The notes: generated by a model not told the origin, from the sequence alone. A stretch of 64,000 bases of DNA from Phycisphaerales bacterium (GCA_022072615.1 JAJVHS010000006.1:62001-126000), one strand, 5' to 3'. Counted from the first letter of the stretch, positions 1 through 8,943 are shown. Numbers and translations: made by a program.

Positions 1-1857
1 AAGCATTCCCAGCAGACGGCCGGGCAGCAGGCGGCGGCGCAGCGTTCGGTGACCCAGCGCCTCACCCCGCCCGCCGAACTCATTGAACGGCTCGCCCAGC
101 GCATCGAACGCAACGGGCTCGCCGACGACGCCATGAAGGGGATGCTCAGCGACGCCGCGGCGACGCTGCGGTCGGCGGCGGAGCACTCCGATCGGGCCGC
201 CACCGCGCTGGATCGAGCCGAGCGAGCCGCCGACGCCGGTCAGGATGCGGATCAGGAGAACCAGGCCGCTCGCGACGCCCAGGATCAGGTGCGAGAGGAA
301 CTCGCCTCGCTGGTCGGCATGCTCGACCGCGGCCAGGACGGCTGGACGGTGCGGCGCGAAGTGCAGAACCTGCTCGACCAGCAGCGGGAACTGATCGACC
401 AGACCCGCCAGGTCACGCGGGACAGCGCGGGCAAGACGGCCGATTCGCTGACCGCGTCGGAACGCGACCGGCTCGCGGAGCTCGCGCAGCGTCAGCAGGA
501 ACTCTCGACCCGCGCCGAGAACGCCATCTCCGAACTGCAGCGCCGGGCAGAGTCGCTCCAGCAGAACGACCCCGGCCAGGCCCAGGCCATGAAGGACGCG
601 GCCAAGGAAGGACGCGATCAGAAGCTCGCGGCCACGCAGCGCCAGGCCGCCAAGGCGATCCAGGAGAACCGGTCGCAGTCGGCCAACGAGCTCCAGCAGA
701 AGGCGGCGGAGGCGATGGAGCAGATGCTCCAGCGCTTCGACAACTCGCAGCAGCAGCGCGACGAGGCGCTGCGGCGCGTCCTGGCCGACCTTCGCCAGCA
801 GCTTGAAGCGCTGGTCCGCCAGCAGAAGACGGAAATCGAAGACCTTTCGCAGGCCGGTGAAGACGTCGCCAGGGCCGGGCTCGACCGCGACATGATCGCG
901 CTGCACGCGGCCACGCTCGGCCTGTTCGACAGCGTCTCGGCCGGGCCGGCGGCGGCGCGTCCGGTCGCCAAGCCGATCGAGACCGCCGCGCAGCACCAGT
1001 CCTCGGCGATCACCGAACTCCGAGCCGAACAGCCGCGAGTTCTGGTCGTCCGCGAGAGCGAGACCGCGAGCCTCACGTCCTTGAACGAGGCCGTTGAGCT
1101 CGCGCAGAAGATGGAGCAGCAGGCCGAGCAGCGCGACCAGGATCGCCAGCGCGCCGAGATTCTGGAGGCCTACCGGTCGGCGCTCGAAGAGCAATCCGCG
1201 ATCATGGACCAGACCGCCCCGCTGATCGCAAAGACGCTCGATCGCCGGCAACGCTCCACCGCTCGGGCGCTGGGCGAACGCGAGGAGGCCCTGAAGACCG
1301 TGCTTGCCGAGCTTCGCACCAAGAACGCCGAGATCGAGAACACCGTCGTCTTCAGCTTCGCGCACGACCAGCTCGACGTGGTGCTCACGCGAGCGGCCGC
1401 GGCTCTCAAGGGCGGTACGGCGTCCCGGTCGGTCGAGCGGGACCAGCAGTCAGCCGCCCTGCTGCTCAAATCGCTCGTGCAGGCCCTCTCCTCGGGCCAG
1501 CAGAATGACCCGTTCCGCGAAGGCGCCGACGAAGGGGGGTCCGGCGAAGGCGGCGCGGGCGGACAGCCCGGCGCCAACCAGCCCCGGCTCATTCCGGAGA
1601 TCGCCGAGCTCCAGGGGCTCAAGGGTCTGCAGGAAATCGCCAACATGCGCACCCGGGCCGCGTCCGAGGCAGGAGCGGATGCCTCCGAAGACGAAGTCAA
1701 AGAGATCCAGCGGTTCCAGCGGGATATCGCCGACCGCGCCAAGACGCTCCTCGAAAAGCTGAACAATCCGGAAACCGAGGACGGCTCCGAGACATCCGAC
1801 GAGCCCGGCGATGCGGACCAGCCCGGATCCCAGCCGCAGGAAGGCGGTGGCGCATGA
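1..1857 (+). CDS. Large coiled-coil protein, 5' end outside window
   Basis: The frame is open from base 1, so the GTG at 49 is probably not the true start and the gene begins upstream. About 618 residues are visible, dominated by Ala/Glu/Gln/Arg heptad-rich coiled coil from end to end, with a glycine-rich break near residues 505-525 and an acidic Ser/Asp/Gly tail. No enzyme motif is seen. Its stop overlaps the next start (ATGA at 1854-1857), so it is the first visible member of a translationally coupled operon reaching 5181. In planctomycetes, coiled-coil or DUF4175-like proteins of this kind lie in MoxR/DUF58/BatA-type operons. That placement is family knowledge, and the upstream genes cannot be checked here. 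The function is unknown; a structural envelope role is an inference. Confidence 0.8.
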   Translation, partial: KHSQQTAGQQAAAQRSVTQRLTPPAELIERLAQRIERNGLADDAMKGMLSDAAATLRSAAEHSDRAATALDRAERAADAGQDADQENQAARDAQDQVREELASLVGMLDRGQDGWTVRREVQNLLDQQRELIDQTRQVTRDSAGKTADSLTASERDRLAELAQRQQELSTRAENAISELQRRAESLQQNDPGQAQAMKDAAKEGRDQKLAATQRQAAKAIQENRSQSANELQQKAAEAMEQMLQRFDNSQQQRDEALRRVLADLRQQLEALVRQQKTEIEDLSQAGEDVARAGLDRDMIALHAATLGLFDSVSAGPAAARPVAKPIETAAQHQSSAITELRAEQPRVLVVRESETASLTSLNEAVELAQKMEQQAEQRDQDRQRAEILEAYRSALEEQSAIMDQTAPLIAKTLDRRQRSTARALGEREEALKTVLAELRTKNAEIENTVVFSFAHDQLDVVLTRAAAALKGGTASRSVERDQQSAALLLKSLVQALSSGQQNDPFREGADEGGSGEGGAGGQPGANQPRLIPEIAELQGLKGLQEIANMRTRAASEAGADASEDEVKEIQRFQRDIADRAKTLLEKLNNPETEDGSETSDEPGDADQPGSQPQEGGGA

Positions 1858-2603
1858 TGCCGAGTTCCCGACTTTGGTGGTGTGCGGTCGTGATCGCCAG
1901 TGTCACCGGGGCGTTCACCCGCCCCGACGAGCCGCCGCCCCCGGGCCCGAGCCCGACCCCGCCGCCGGCCGATCCGGCGCCACCCGACGACCCGGACGAA
2001 TTGCCCTCGCTCGACGACCTGCTCGGCCTCGACGATGAAAAGCCCAAGTCAGGCGACGACTCGCAGCAGAGCACACTCGACCGGGAACTGCGGGACGAGC
2101 AGGCCGGCGACGACTTCAGCCAGGCGGTGAACCTGCTCGACCAGGTCGCTCAGCGGTTGGAAAAGAACAGCGACACCGGCCTCGCCACGCAGCGGATGCA
2201 GGAAGAGGCGGTAAAGCGGCTCGACAAGCTGATCAGCGAGGCGCGCAAGCAGCGTCAGAACCGCCAGCAGCAGAAGAAAAAGCAGCAGCAACAGCAGCAG
2301 CAGGATCAGCCGCAGAAGTCACAGCAGCAGCAGAGTCAGACACAGTCAACGTCGAACCAGAACGCCCAGAACCAGGGAGCCGCCCCGGATCAGGGTCGCC
2401 AGGACGGCGCGGTCCGCCAGGTCACGCCGGGCGGGACCGCCGCGTGGGGCAACCTGCCCGACCACGTTCGATCTTCCCTGATGCAGGGCTTCAGCGATCG
2501 GTTCAGTTCCATGTACCAGGCGATGACGGAGGCTTACTACCGGCGGCTCGCGGAGGATCGATCCAAGCCTGCCGGGTCGGCGTCCCCGGAGGGCGGACGT
2601 TGA
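1854..2603 (+). CDS. Exported Gln-rich hypothetical protein
   Basis: This is a 249-residue protein in the coupled operon. It starts with ATG inside the previous stop (ATGA overlap). The N-terminus resembles a short signal sequence (MMPSSRLWWCAVVIASVTG) followed by a Pro/Asp-rich linker, a helical segment (roughly residues 70-135), a striking Gln/Lys low-complexity run (about 135-170) encoded by CAG/CAA repeats, and a C-terminal region ending in a conserved-looking piece (about 200-235: LPDHVRSSLMQGFSDRFSS). That last region resembles the C-terminal domain of planctomycete proteins found beside squalene-cyclase-like genes. The glutamine run could expand or contract by slippage. The function is unknown. 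Confidence 0.75.
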   Translation: MMPSSRLWWCAVVIASVTGAFTRPDEPPPPGPSPTPPPADPAPPDDPDELPSLDDLLGLDDEKPKSGDDSQQSTLDRELRDEQAGDDFSQAVNLLDQVAQRLEKNSDTGLATQRMQEEAVKRLDKLISEARKQRQNRQQQKKKQQQQQQQDQPQKSQQQQSQTQSTSNQNAQNQGAAPDQGRQDGAVRQVTPGGTAAWGNLPDHVRSSLMQGFSDRFSSMYQAMTEAYYRRLAEDRSKPAGSASPEGGR

Positions 2604-3763
2604 ACGCTCGACACGCAAACCTCGCGGGCCGCGCCGCGGCGGTCGCCATCACCGCCGCATCCCTCACCGGCTTCGCGCAGCCCGTTCCACCGACATCGGA
2701 AAGACCCACACCCACCACGCCGATCCCTTCGTCGACCCAGCCGGCTCCGCCGCCACCGCCTGAGAACGAGTCCCGGCTTCCCAACTCGGCGCAGAACAAC
2801 GCCGCGGCCGACGAGATCACCCCCGAGCTGACCGCGGCGGTTCAGAAAGGCCTCGCGGCGCTGGCGACCAAGCAGCAGGATGACGGATCGTTCGGCGGCG
2901 ACCGCTTCGGCCGCAGCGTTGCCATCACGGCGCTGTCGTGCCTGGCCTACATGGCCGACGGGAACCTCCCCGGTCGCGGGCCCTACGGCGACCAGGTCGC
3001 CAAGGGCCTCGAGCACATCCTCCAGAACTGCGCCGAGAGCGGGCTGATCGCGACCGATGCCACCACGGGTCCGATGTACGGGCACGGCTTCGCCGCCCTG
3101 TTCCTGGGCGAGGTGTACGGCATGACCGCCGGCGGCGGCGATACCGCGCTCAACGCCCGCGTGCACAGCGCGCTGGTCAAGGCCGTTCGCCTCATCCAGG
3201 CAACGCAGAACTCCCAGGGCGGATGGCGGTACAACCCCATCCCCTACGACGCCGACGTCTCGGTCACCATCTGCCAGGTCATGGCTCTGCGATCGGCTCG
3301 CAACGCCGGGCTCGAGGTCCCCAAGGAAACGATCGACAACGCCGTCGAGTACATCCGCCGCTGCCAGAACGACGACGGCGGTTTCCGCTACCAGATGGAC
3401 CAGGGCGACAGCCTGTGGCCACGCTCCGCCGCCGGTGTCGCCTCCCTCTTCTACGCGGGCATCTACAGCGACGCCGCGATCGACAAGGGCCTGCGGTACG
3501 TCACGGCGTCGGCGTTCCCGGGGCGCAACGACAGCAGCAGGGCGCACTATTTCTACGGCCACTATTACGCCGTCCAGACCATGTACCTCGCCGGCGGGCA
3601 GCACTGGGCCGAGTGGTGGCCGGCGATCCGGAAGGAACTCCTCGATAACCAGCAGCCGGACGGCACCTGGAACGATCCGAGCATCGGGGACACCTACGGA
3701 ACCGCGATGTCGCTCATTATCCTCCAAATGCCCAAGCGCTACTTGCCGATCTTCCAGAAATGA
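2600..3763 (+). CDS. Secreted prenyltransferase/squalene-cyclase-like toroid
   Basis: The start is a TTG at 2600, overlapping the previous stop (TTGA). It is preceded by GGAGGG at 2588-2593, an excellent ribosome binding site 6 bases away. The resulting 387-residue protein begins with a signal peptide (MNARHANLAGRAAAVAITAA, cleavage near GFAQP), then a Pro/Ser-rich linker, then an alpha/alpha barrel built from repeats of the QW kind: KQQDDGSFGG, TQNSQGGWRYN, CQNDDGGFRYQ and NQQPDGTWND. These are typical of prenyltransferase/squalene oxidase repeats. The catalytic DXDD of squalene-hopene cyclases is not seen, so it is more likely a binding or scaffolding toroid than a terpene cyclase. The export signal also argues against a cytosolic enzyme. 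Confidence 0.85.
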   Translation: MNARHANLAGRAAAVAITAASLTGFAQPVPPTSERPTPTTPIPSSTQPAPPPPPENESRLPNSAQNNAAADEITPELTAAVQKGLAALATKQQDDGSFGGDRFGRSVAITALSCLAYMADGNLPGRGPYGDQVAKGLEHILQNCAESGLIATDATTGPMYGHGFAALFLGEVYGMTAGGGDTALNARVHSALVKAVRLIQATQNSQGGWRYNPIPYDADVSVTICQVMALRSARNAGLEVPKETIDNAVEYIRRCQNDDGGFRYQMDQGDSLWPRSAAGVASLFYAGIYSDAAIDKGLRYVTASAFPGRNDSSRAHYFYGHYYAVQTMYLAGGQHWAEWWPAIRKELLDNQQPDGTWNDPSIGDTYGTAMSLIILQMPKRYLPIFQK

Positions 3764-5181
3764 GACCCCGTCGCCGCCAGGCCCGTGATGTGCTCGCGAT
3801 GCTGGCCGCAATCATGCCGGCGGCTTCGGCGTGGGCCCAACCGGCGACCACGGTCGCCGCGCGGTCCGCGCCCGTCGCTCCGCTGCGGACGCTGGTCACG
3901 ACATCCCTCCAGAAGCGGGATGTGCGCCTCGTCGAGTGGTCGAAGGCCGGTATCCGCGTGGCCGACGCGTCGGTCCCGGAGGAGTTCGCGGCCGAAGCCG
4001 CTCGGGACGTCGTTGCGAGCACGGACGTGCTCGCGGTCTTCGCGCTGCCGGGCCTGCCCCTGGTTGATTCCACCGCCCCCGAGGCGTTCGAGGAGTACGA
4101 GCTTGAAACGCCCGCCGTCCGCGCGGGCCTGGTCCGAGTGACGCTTGTCGACGGCCAGCGCCTCGTCGGAACTATCGCGCCCGCCGCGGAGGACGCCGAC
4201 CCGGCGTCGGAGGCCGCGGACACGCTGGTCGTGCAGGCCGGCGAACTCGGCGACGTCCGGCTCAGTCTTGATGACATCGCGGAAGTGTGGATGCTCGGGC
4301 GGCCGGATTCCGCCGAGGATGATCGCCAGACCAGAAGCACGGCCGAAACGCCCGCCGCCGACACGGTGCTGCTGGCAAACGGCGACCGGCTGACGGGTTT
4401 CGTCGAGTCCATCGGCTCGCAGATCGTGATCAGCGCCGACTCGACCGACAGCAAGGAAGGCGAAACCACCGCCATCCCGCTGAACCGCTGCCGGCGCGTG
4501 GTCCTCTCCAACCCGCGCACGCCGCTCGACGGCATGGTCGCCTGGATTTCCGCCGACGGCGGCGAGATCCACGTCGTGAAGGCAAGCTCGCTGGCGGCGA
4601 CGGGCGCGGGCGAGACCTCGCTCGAGATCATGCTCGAACGGGCCGACAGGTCCGCGGTGGTCGTCCCGACGCCGAGGGTGGTTGGTGTGGTCCCGGATGC
4701 ATCCCGGGTCGTCAGCCTGTCGTCGCTTGGCGTCCCGCGCCACGAAGCCGACTCGACGCGCCGCTGGACGCGAGCGCCCCAGGTCACGCGCGGAGCCGGT
4801 GCCCCGCTGGGGCTGGGAGACGTGCTGTTCCCCGGGGCGATGAAAGCCCAGTGGACCCTTCCGCCCGGCATCACCGCGCTCATCGGAACGATCCGGCTCG
4901 CCCCGGAAGCCCGCATGTGGGGCGAGTGCGCGGTGGTCCTCGAGGTTTCCGGACCGGACGGTACCCAGCAGGTGTGGCGTGGCGATTTCGACCCCGATCG
5001 TGCAGCCACCGAGGTGTCCATCGACCTCGCCGGGGCGTCCGAGCGTGTCGGCGGAGCGGCGCGCCTGGGCGTTTCCATCGATCCCGGCAAGCTGGGCGGA
5101 ATCCAGGATCGAATCCTCTTCGAGCACGTGATGCTCATCCGCAGGCCCGACGCGGGCCCCGCCAAACTCCCCCGGGAATGA
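3760..5181 (+). CDS. Exported protein with NPCBM/jelly-roll-like C-terminus
   Basis: This is a 473-residue protein starting at the ATG that overlaps the previous stop (ATGA), the last gene of the coupled operon. A signal peptide is visible (residues 1-26, ending SAWAQ). The middle (about 125-240) has two beta-rich segments of the LVDGQRLVGTI / LANGDRLTGFVES type, suggesting small repeated beta modules. The C-terminal 120 residues (PPGITALIGTIRLAPEAR, then VVLEVSGPDG and LGVSIDPG) resemble an NPCBM/NEW2 carbohydrate-binding jelly roll, although the match was made by eye. A role in binding envelope glycans together with the toroid protein is an inference. Confidence 0.75.
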   Translation: MRPRRRQARDVLAMLAAIMPAASAWAQPATTVAARSAPVAPLRTLVTTSLQKRDVRLVEWSKAGIRVADASVPEEFAAEAARDVVASTDVLAVFALPGLPLVDSTAPEAFEEYELETPAVRAGLVRVTLVDGQRLVGTIAPAAEDADPASEAADTLVVQAGELGDVRLSLDDIAEVWMLGRPDSAEDDRQTRSTAETPAADTVLLANGDRLTGFVESIGSQIVISADSTDSKEGETTAIPLNRCRRVVLSNPRTPLDGMVAWISADGGEIHVVKASSLAATGAGETSLEIMLERADRSAVVVPTPRVVGVVPDASRVVSLSSLGVPRHEADSTRRWTRAPQVTRGAGAPLGLGDVLFPGAMKAQWTLPPGITALIGTIRLAPEARMWGECAVVLEVSGPDGTQQVWRGDFDPDRAATEVSIDLAGASERVGGAARLGVSIDPGKLGGIQDRILFEHVMLIRRPDAGPAKLPRE

Positions 5182-5203
5182 ACGCTCGGCCGGGTCGCGT
5201 CGG

Positions 5204-5209
5204 TACAAT
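5204..5209 (+). promoter_or_regulatory. -10-like TACAAT, leaderless layout
   Basis: TACAAT ends 8 bases before the ATG at 5218, and no Shine-Dalgarno lies between. Transcription would begin at or next to the start codon. No convincing -35 box is seen. Confidence 0.5.
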
Positions 5210-5217
5210 ACAAGCGG

Positions 5218-5814
5218 ATGGGAATGTCGCTCCACCCCAAATCCGGGGGCAAGTTGTCGCGCGACGAAGCGGTATGCGTCGTCTGGCATCCGCGTGGATC
5301 CGCGCCCCAGCGCGTGCTGCTCGACACGCTCGCACACAAGGGGTTCCGGATCATCGCGTGCGACAGCGCGGTCGAAGCGACGGCGTGGGTGTGCGCCAGC
5401 GCCGGCCCCGGAGTGAGCCAGCGAGCCGAGAGCATGCCTGTCGTGCTGCTGATCGATCGGCCCGGGTTGGTGCCCGTGGCAGACGAAGTGCTCAAGACGA
5501 TCGAGCGCTACGCCCCGCGAGCGGCCCGCTGGACGTATGACCCGCAAGCCACTCCCAGGCTGCGACGGGCGCTGCCGCCAGCCGACGCGAAGGACGAGGA
5601 ACCCGCGTCGCCGCCGCTTCGGCTGACGGCGGAAGAAAAGCTGGAGGAAGTGAAGCCGATTTCAACCCCCAACCCCGTGGAGGAGGTACCGGCCGTCACG
5701 ACCGGCGGGTCGCTGCGCAATCTGTTAACGGACCAGGAACTTGCGATGCTCCTAGGTGATGCAGGGCTCGCCCCTGAACAGCACCCGCATCAGCAACGAG
5801 TTCCTCGGTCCTGA
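5218..5814 (+). CDS. Hypothetical protein, degenerate receiver-like N-terminus
   Basis: A 198-residue protein that I do not recognise. The first 120 residues alternate hydrophobic strands and helices (AVCVVWHPRG, FRIIACDS, MPVVLLIDRP), like a response-regulator receiver fold but without a recognisable phospho-acceptor aspartate set. The rest is an acidic, Pro-rich linker with a final helical piece (LRNLLTDQELAMLLGD). Starts at 5218 and 5224 are both possible, and the -10-like element favours 5218. It precedes the GGDEF gene by about 100 bases, and both encode receiver-like N-terminal halves. That suggests a shared signalling role, which is an inference. Confidence 0.6.
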   Translation: MGMSLHPKSGGKLSRDEAVCVVWHPRGSAPQRVLLDTLAHKGFRIIACDSAVEATAWVCASAGPGVSQRAESMPVVLLIDRPGLVPVADEVLKTIERYAPRAARWTYDPQATPRLRRALPPADAKDEEPASPPLRLTAEEKLEEVKPISTPNPVEEVPAVTTGGSLRNLLTDQELAMLLGDAGLAPEQHPHQQRVPRS

Positions 5815-5918
5815 CGACCGATATTCGCAACCCATGTCGTATTTGCTTGCTTCGGTCGCATTCACCGAGAACAGTGATGGTACGTGCGCGCTCCGACCCG
5901 CTCCTCAGGAGGGAATGG

Positions 5919-7160
5919 ATGGCCCGGGCCGACGCGGTGGTAAGAGTGATCTTGGTCGGTGCCACCGGCCTCGATACTCTTTTGCGCCGTCAGCCCGGGG
6001 TTGAACTGCTCCGCGCCCGCGGAGCGCTGGACGCCATCGGGGAACTGGCGGAGGCAAACGGGACGGCCGAGTCCCGGAACACGGTGGTGATTGTGGGCTC
6101 GGACGCGGACAAAACGGCTCAGCAGCACCTGGGTGCGACCGCCGACGAGGTGGTGGACGGCCTGCGCCTCGTGGACCCCCACGTCCGCGTGCTGCTGATG
6201 CTCTCGGATCCCAAGACCATGCCAAGCCCGGCGGAGGTCGCCGCGTACGACGGGTTTGTCGCCCCTTCGTCGCCCGTCGAGGAACTGATGCGTGTCATCC
6301 GCGGCACCTCGGCGGCGACCAGCGAGTCCAAGGGCGCGGGCCCCGGCGACACCGAGGTTGTGCTCGCCCTGCTCAAGGGTGTCGATATCACCCCGACCGC
6401 CCTGTCGATCATCGAGCAGCGGACCGGGTGGCCGGTGCAGTTTGTTCCCGCCAAGGACCCGGCTCCCCAGGGTTCCGTCACGGTGTGGGTCCCGGGTTCC
6501 GAAACGTTCGGCTCACTGGTCGGCCCGAAGATCGACCGGCCCACGCTCGAAGCCCACGCGGTGTGGCTCGCGGGCTGGCTCCGCCTCCAGCAGCAGCAGA
6601 CGCACCTGCGCCGAGCCGCCTTTACCGACTCGCTGACCGGGGCCTGGAACCGGCGGTACTTCGAGAGGTTCCTCGCGTCGGCGATCGATCAGGCGAAGTC
6701 AAACCGCCTCTCGCTGACGCTCATGCTGTTCGACATCGACGACTTCAAGCTGTTCAACGACAAGTACGGCCATTCCGCCGCCGACGAGATTCTGGTCGAA
6801 GTCGTCCGCATGATGCAGAGCGTCATCCGTCCCACCGACCGCGTGTGCCGGATCGGAGGGGACGAATTCGCCGTGATCTTCTACGAGCCGGGCGGGCCTC
6901 GCTCGCCCGGCAGCAAGCCGCCAACGTCCGCCGCCGCGATGGCCGAGCGCTTCCAGCGCCAGATCGAGGAGCAGCGTTTCCCCAAGCTCGGCATCGACGC
7001 GCCCGGCCGGCTCACGATCTCGGCCGGCCTGGCAACCTTCCCGTGGGACGGTGCCACGCCGCAGGAGCTCATCGCCCGAGCCGACGAGCTCGCCCGCCAG
7101 AGCAAGCGCGAGGGCAAGAACACCCTGCGAATGGGGCCGTTCGCCGAGGAAGAGCAGTAA
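5919..7160 (+). CDS. Diguanylate cyclase with pseudo-receiver N-terminus
   Basis: The protein makes cyclic di-GMP from two GTP. The GGDEF domain occupies roughly residues 230-400 of 413, with the intact active-site motif RIGGDEFAV. An RPTD inhibitory I-site sits exactly five residues upstream, so product inhibition is expected. The upstream DIDDFKLFNDKYGH block is also canonical. Residues 1-115 look like a receiver-type alpha/beta fold (VRVILVGATG, TVVIVGSD, VRVLLMLSD). The start at 5919 is chosen because AGGAGGGA (5907-5914) lies 4 bases upstream. In-frame starts at 5847 (TTG) and 5877 (ATG) are alternatives. No EAL or HD-GYP partner is visible in the window. Confidence 0.92.
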   Translation: MARADAVVRVILVGATGLDTLLRRQPGVELLRARGALDAIGELAEANGTAESRNTVVIVGSDADKTAQQHLGATADEVVDGLRLVDPHVRVLLMLSDPKTMPSPAEVAAYDGFVAPSSPVEELMRVIRGTSAATSESKGAGPGDTEVVLALLKGVDITPTALSIIEQRTGWPVQFVPAKDPAPQGSVTVWVPGSETFGSLVGPKIDRPTLEAHAVWLAGWLRLQQQQTHLRRAAFTDSLTGAWNRRYFERFLASAIDQAKSNRLSLTLMLFDIDDFKLFNDKYGHSAADEILVEVVRMMQSVIRPTDRVCRIGGDEFAVIFYEPGGPRSPGSKPPTSAAAMAERFQRQIEEQRFPKLGIDAPGRLTISAGLATFPWDGATPQELIARADELARQSKREGKNTLRMGPFAEEEQ

Positions 7161-7189
7161 GCCGGTCCGAGCCGGCCGCCGCGACGTCA

Positions 7190-7195
7190 TACGCT
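7190..7195 (+). promoter_or_regulatory. -10-like TACGCT, leaderless layout
   Basis: TACGCT ends 5 bases before the ATG at 7201. No ribosome binding site lies between. Confidence 0.5.
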
Positions 7196-7200
7196 TGAGC

Positions 7201-8097
7201 ATGGGCGCTCCGCGCTACGAACTTGTCGCCATCGACCTCGACGGCACGCTGCTCGATTCGTCATCGCGCGTCAGCGAGGCGTGCGCCGCCGCGGTTCGCC
7301 GGGCCCGGCACGCCGGCATGCGGATCGCCGTGTGCACCGGCCGGGGCCTGGTCGAGTGCAGGCAGTACCTGGCGGCGATCGAGCAGGCCGACCCCGTCGT
7401 GGTTGCGGGCGGGTCGATCATCGCCTGCCCGGTGACCTCGCGCACCATCCACAAGTTCAAGCTCGATGACGCCCTCGTCCGGCAGGCGGTCGACCGCATC
7501 CACGCCCACGGCTACCCGGCGCTGGTGCTCAAGGACCCCGTCGAGGCGGGCTACGACTACCTCGTCGTGACCGGCGAGCACGACCATCCCCTCGACCCGG
7601 TTACGCGCTGGTGGTTCGAATCGATGAACGTCAAGGTTCGCTACACGCGGGCGTTGACCGACGACCCGCACCCCGAGCACACCGTCCGGCTGGGCGCCTG
7701 CGGCATGTCGGGTGCCATGGCGAAGGTCGAGCGCGACCTGATCGCCGAGTTCGAGGGCAAGCTGCACCTCTATCACTTCCCGGCGGTCGTCGCTCCCGAC
7801 CACGCGAGCCGGACCGAGGACGGCCAGGTCCTGCACGTGCTGGAAGTCTTCGACAAGGGCGCCAACAAGTGGTCGGCCATCGAGGTGCTCGCGTCCATGA
7901 TGGGCGTCCGGAAGGACCGGATCGCCGCGATCGGCGACCAGGTGAACGACCTTCCCATGCTCCGCGAGGCGGCGCTGGGAGTGGCGATGGGCAACGCCGT
8001 GCCGGCGGCCAGGGAGGTTGCCGATCGGCACACGCTCAGCAACGACGAGCACGGCGTGGCCTACGCGCTCGACCGCATGATCTCCGGTGAGTGGTAG
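7201..8097 (+). CDS. HAD-superfamily Cof-type phosphatase
   Basis: A haloacid-dehalogenase fold hydrolase of the Cof/IIB class, 298 residues, probably a cytosolic phosphatase acting on sugar phosphates or nucleotide-like phosphates. All four HAD motifs are visible: DLDGTLLDSSS near the N-terminus (nucleophile and acid/base Asp), the threonine in VCTGRG, a lysine in GANKWSAIE, and GDQVNDLPML (Mg-binding acidic pair). The cap domain lies between the second and third motifs, as in Cof proteins. The start at 7201 gives the normal family N-terminus; the frame continues upstream to 7051 but overlaps the GGDEF gene. rsmA follows after 3 bases, so the two are probably co-transcribed. The substrate is unknown. 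Confidence 0.9.
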   Translation: MGAPRYELVAIDLDGTLLDSSSRVSEACAAAVRRARHAGMRIAVCTGRGLVECRQYLAAIEQADPVVVAGGSIIACPVTSRTIHKFKLDDALVRQAVDRIHAHGYPALVLKDPVEAGYDYLVVTGEHDHPLDPVTRWWFESMNVKVRYTRALTDDPHPEHTVRLGACGMSGAMAKVERDLIAEFEGKLHLYHFPAVVAPDHASRTEDGQVLHVLEVFDKGANKWSAIEVLASMMGVRKDRIAAIGDQVNDLPMLREAALGVAMGNAVPAAREVADRHTLSNDEHGVAYALDRMISGEW

Positions 8098-8100
8098 ACG

Positions 8101-8943
8101 ATGCAATCGCTGGCCCAGATCAAGCGGCACCTCGATGAACGCGGCCTGGCGCCCCGCCACAGGCTGGGCCAGAACTTCCTGATCGACCACAACCTGATCC
8201 GCAAGCTCGTTGACGCCGCCGGGGTCGGGCCCGGATCGCTGGTGCTCGAGGTCGGCCCGGGCACGGGAACGATGACCGAGGAACTGCTCGAGCGCGGCTG
8301 CCGGGTGGTGGCGTGCGAACTCGACGCCGGGCTCGCGGCCTTGCTGCGGGACGTGATCGGCCACGGCCCGCACGCGGACCGGTTCACGCTGGTCGAGGGT
8401 GACTGCCTCGAAACCAAGCGCCGGGTCTCCGGCGCGGTACTGAGGGAGCTCGTGGGCCGGCCGTTCAAGCTGGTCTCGAATCTTCCCTATGCGGCCGCAA
8501 CGCCCCTGATCACAACGCTCCTGGCGTCGCACGCCGAATGCCCGCTGCTTGCCGTCACCATCCAGCGCGAAGTCGGGGACCGGCTCGCGGCCGGACCGGG
8601 GTCCAAGGACTACGGCCCGCTGTCGGTGATTGCGCAGAGCATGGCGACGATCGAGCCGGTCGCCACGTTGCCTCCCGAATGCTTCTGGCCCCGGCCCGAT
8701 GTCACGAGCGCCATGGTGCTCCTGCGCCGGCGTGAACGGCCCCTGACCGACGACGTGGCCGGACTCGCCCAGACGTGCCAGCGGCTGTTCGCGCAGCGGC
8801 GCAAGCAAATCCGCTGGTTCCTGGGAAAGAACGCGGCCTGGCCGGCGGGCATCGAGCCGCACATGCGAGCCGAAGAGCTCACGCCAGAACAGCTCATCGT
8901 GCTGTCAAAGCTGGCCAAGCCGGCTCCGGATGAGGCCGACTAG
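8101..8943 (+). CDS. rsmA: 16S rRNA A1518/A1519 dimethyltransferase
   Basis: RsmA (KsgA) dimethylates two adjacent adenines in the terminal helix of 16S rRNA late in 30S assembly, using S-adenosylmethionine. The 280-residue protein shows the family N-terminus HRLGQNFLID, the SAM-binding motif LEVGPGTGTMTEELL, and the motif IV block NLPYAAATPLI that contacts the target base. Length is normal. It lies 3 bases after the HAD gene, and its stop overlaps the convergent stop of the next gene (8940-8943), so the transcripts meet tail to tail. Confidence 0.95.
   Translation: MQSLAQIKRHLDERGLAPRHRLGQNFLIDHNLIRKLVDAAGVGPGSLVLEVGPGTGTMTEELLERGCRVVACELDAGLAALLRDVIGHGPHADRFTLVEGDCLETKRRVSGAVLRELVGRPFKLVSNLPYAAATPLITTLLASHAECPLLAVTIQREVGDRLAAGPGSKDYGPLSVIAQSMATIEPVATLPPECFWPRPDVTSAMVLLRRRERPLTDDVAGLAQTCQRLFAQRRKQIRWFLGKNAAWPAGIEPHMRAEELTPEQLIVLSKLAKPAPDEAD

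Noticed and set aside
2600-3763. Squalene-hopene cyclase assignment for the toroid protein
   Set aside because: The catalytic DXDD motif is missing, the protein is only 387 residues (cyclases exceed 600), and it carries a signal peptide.
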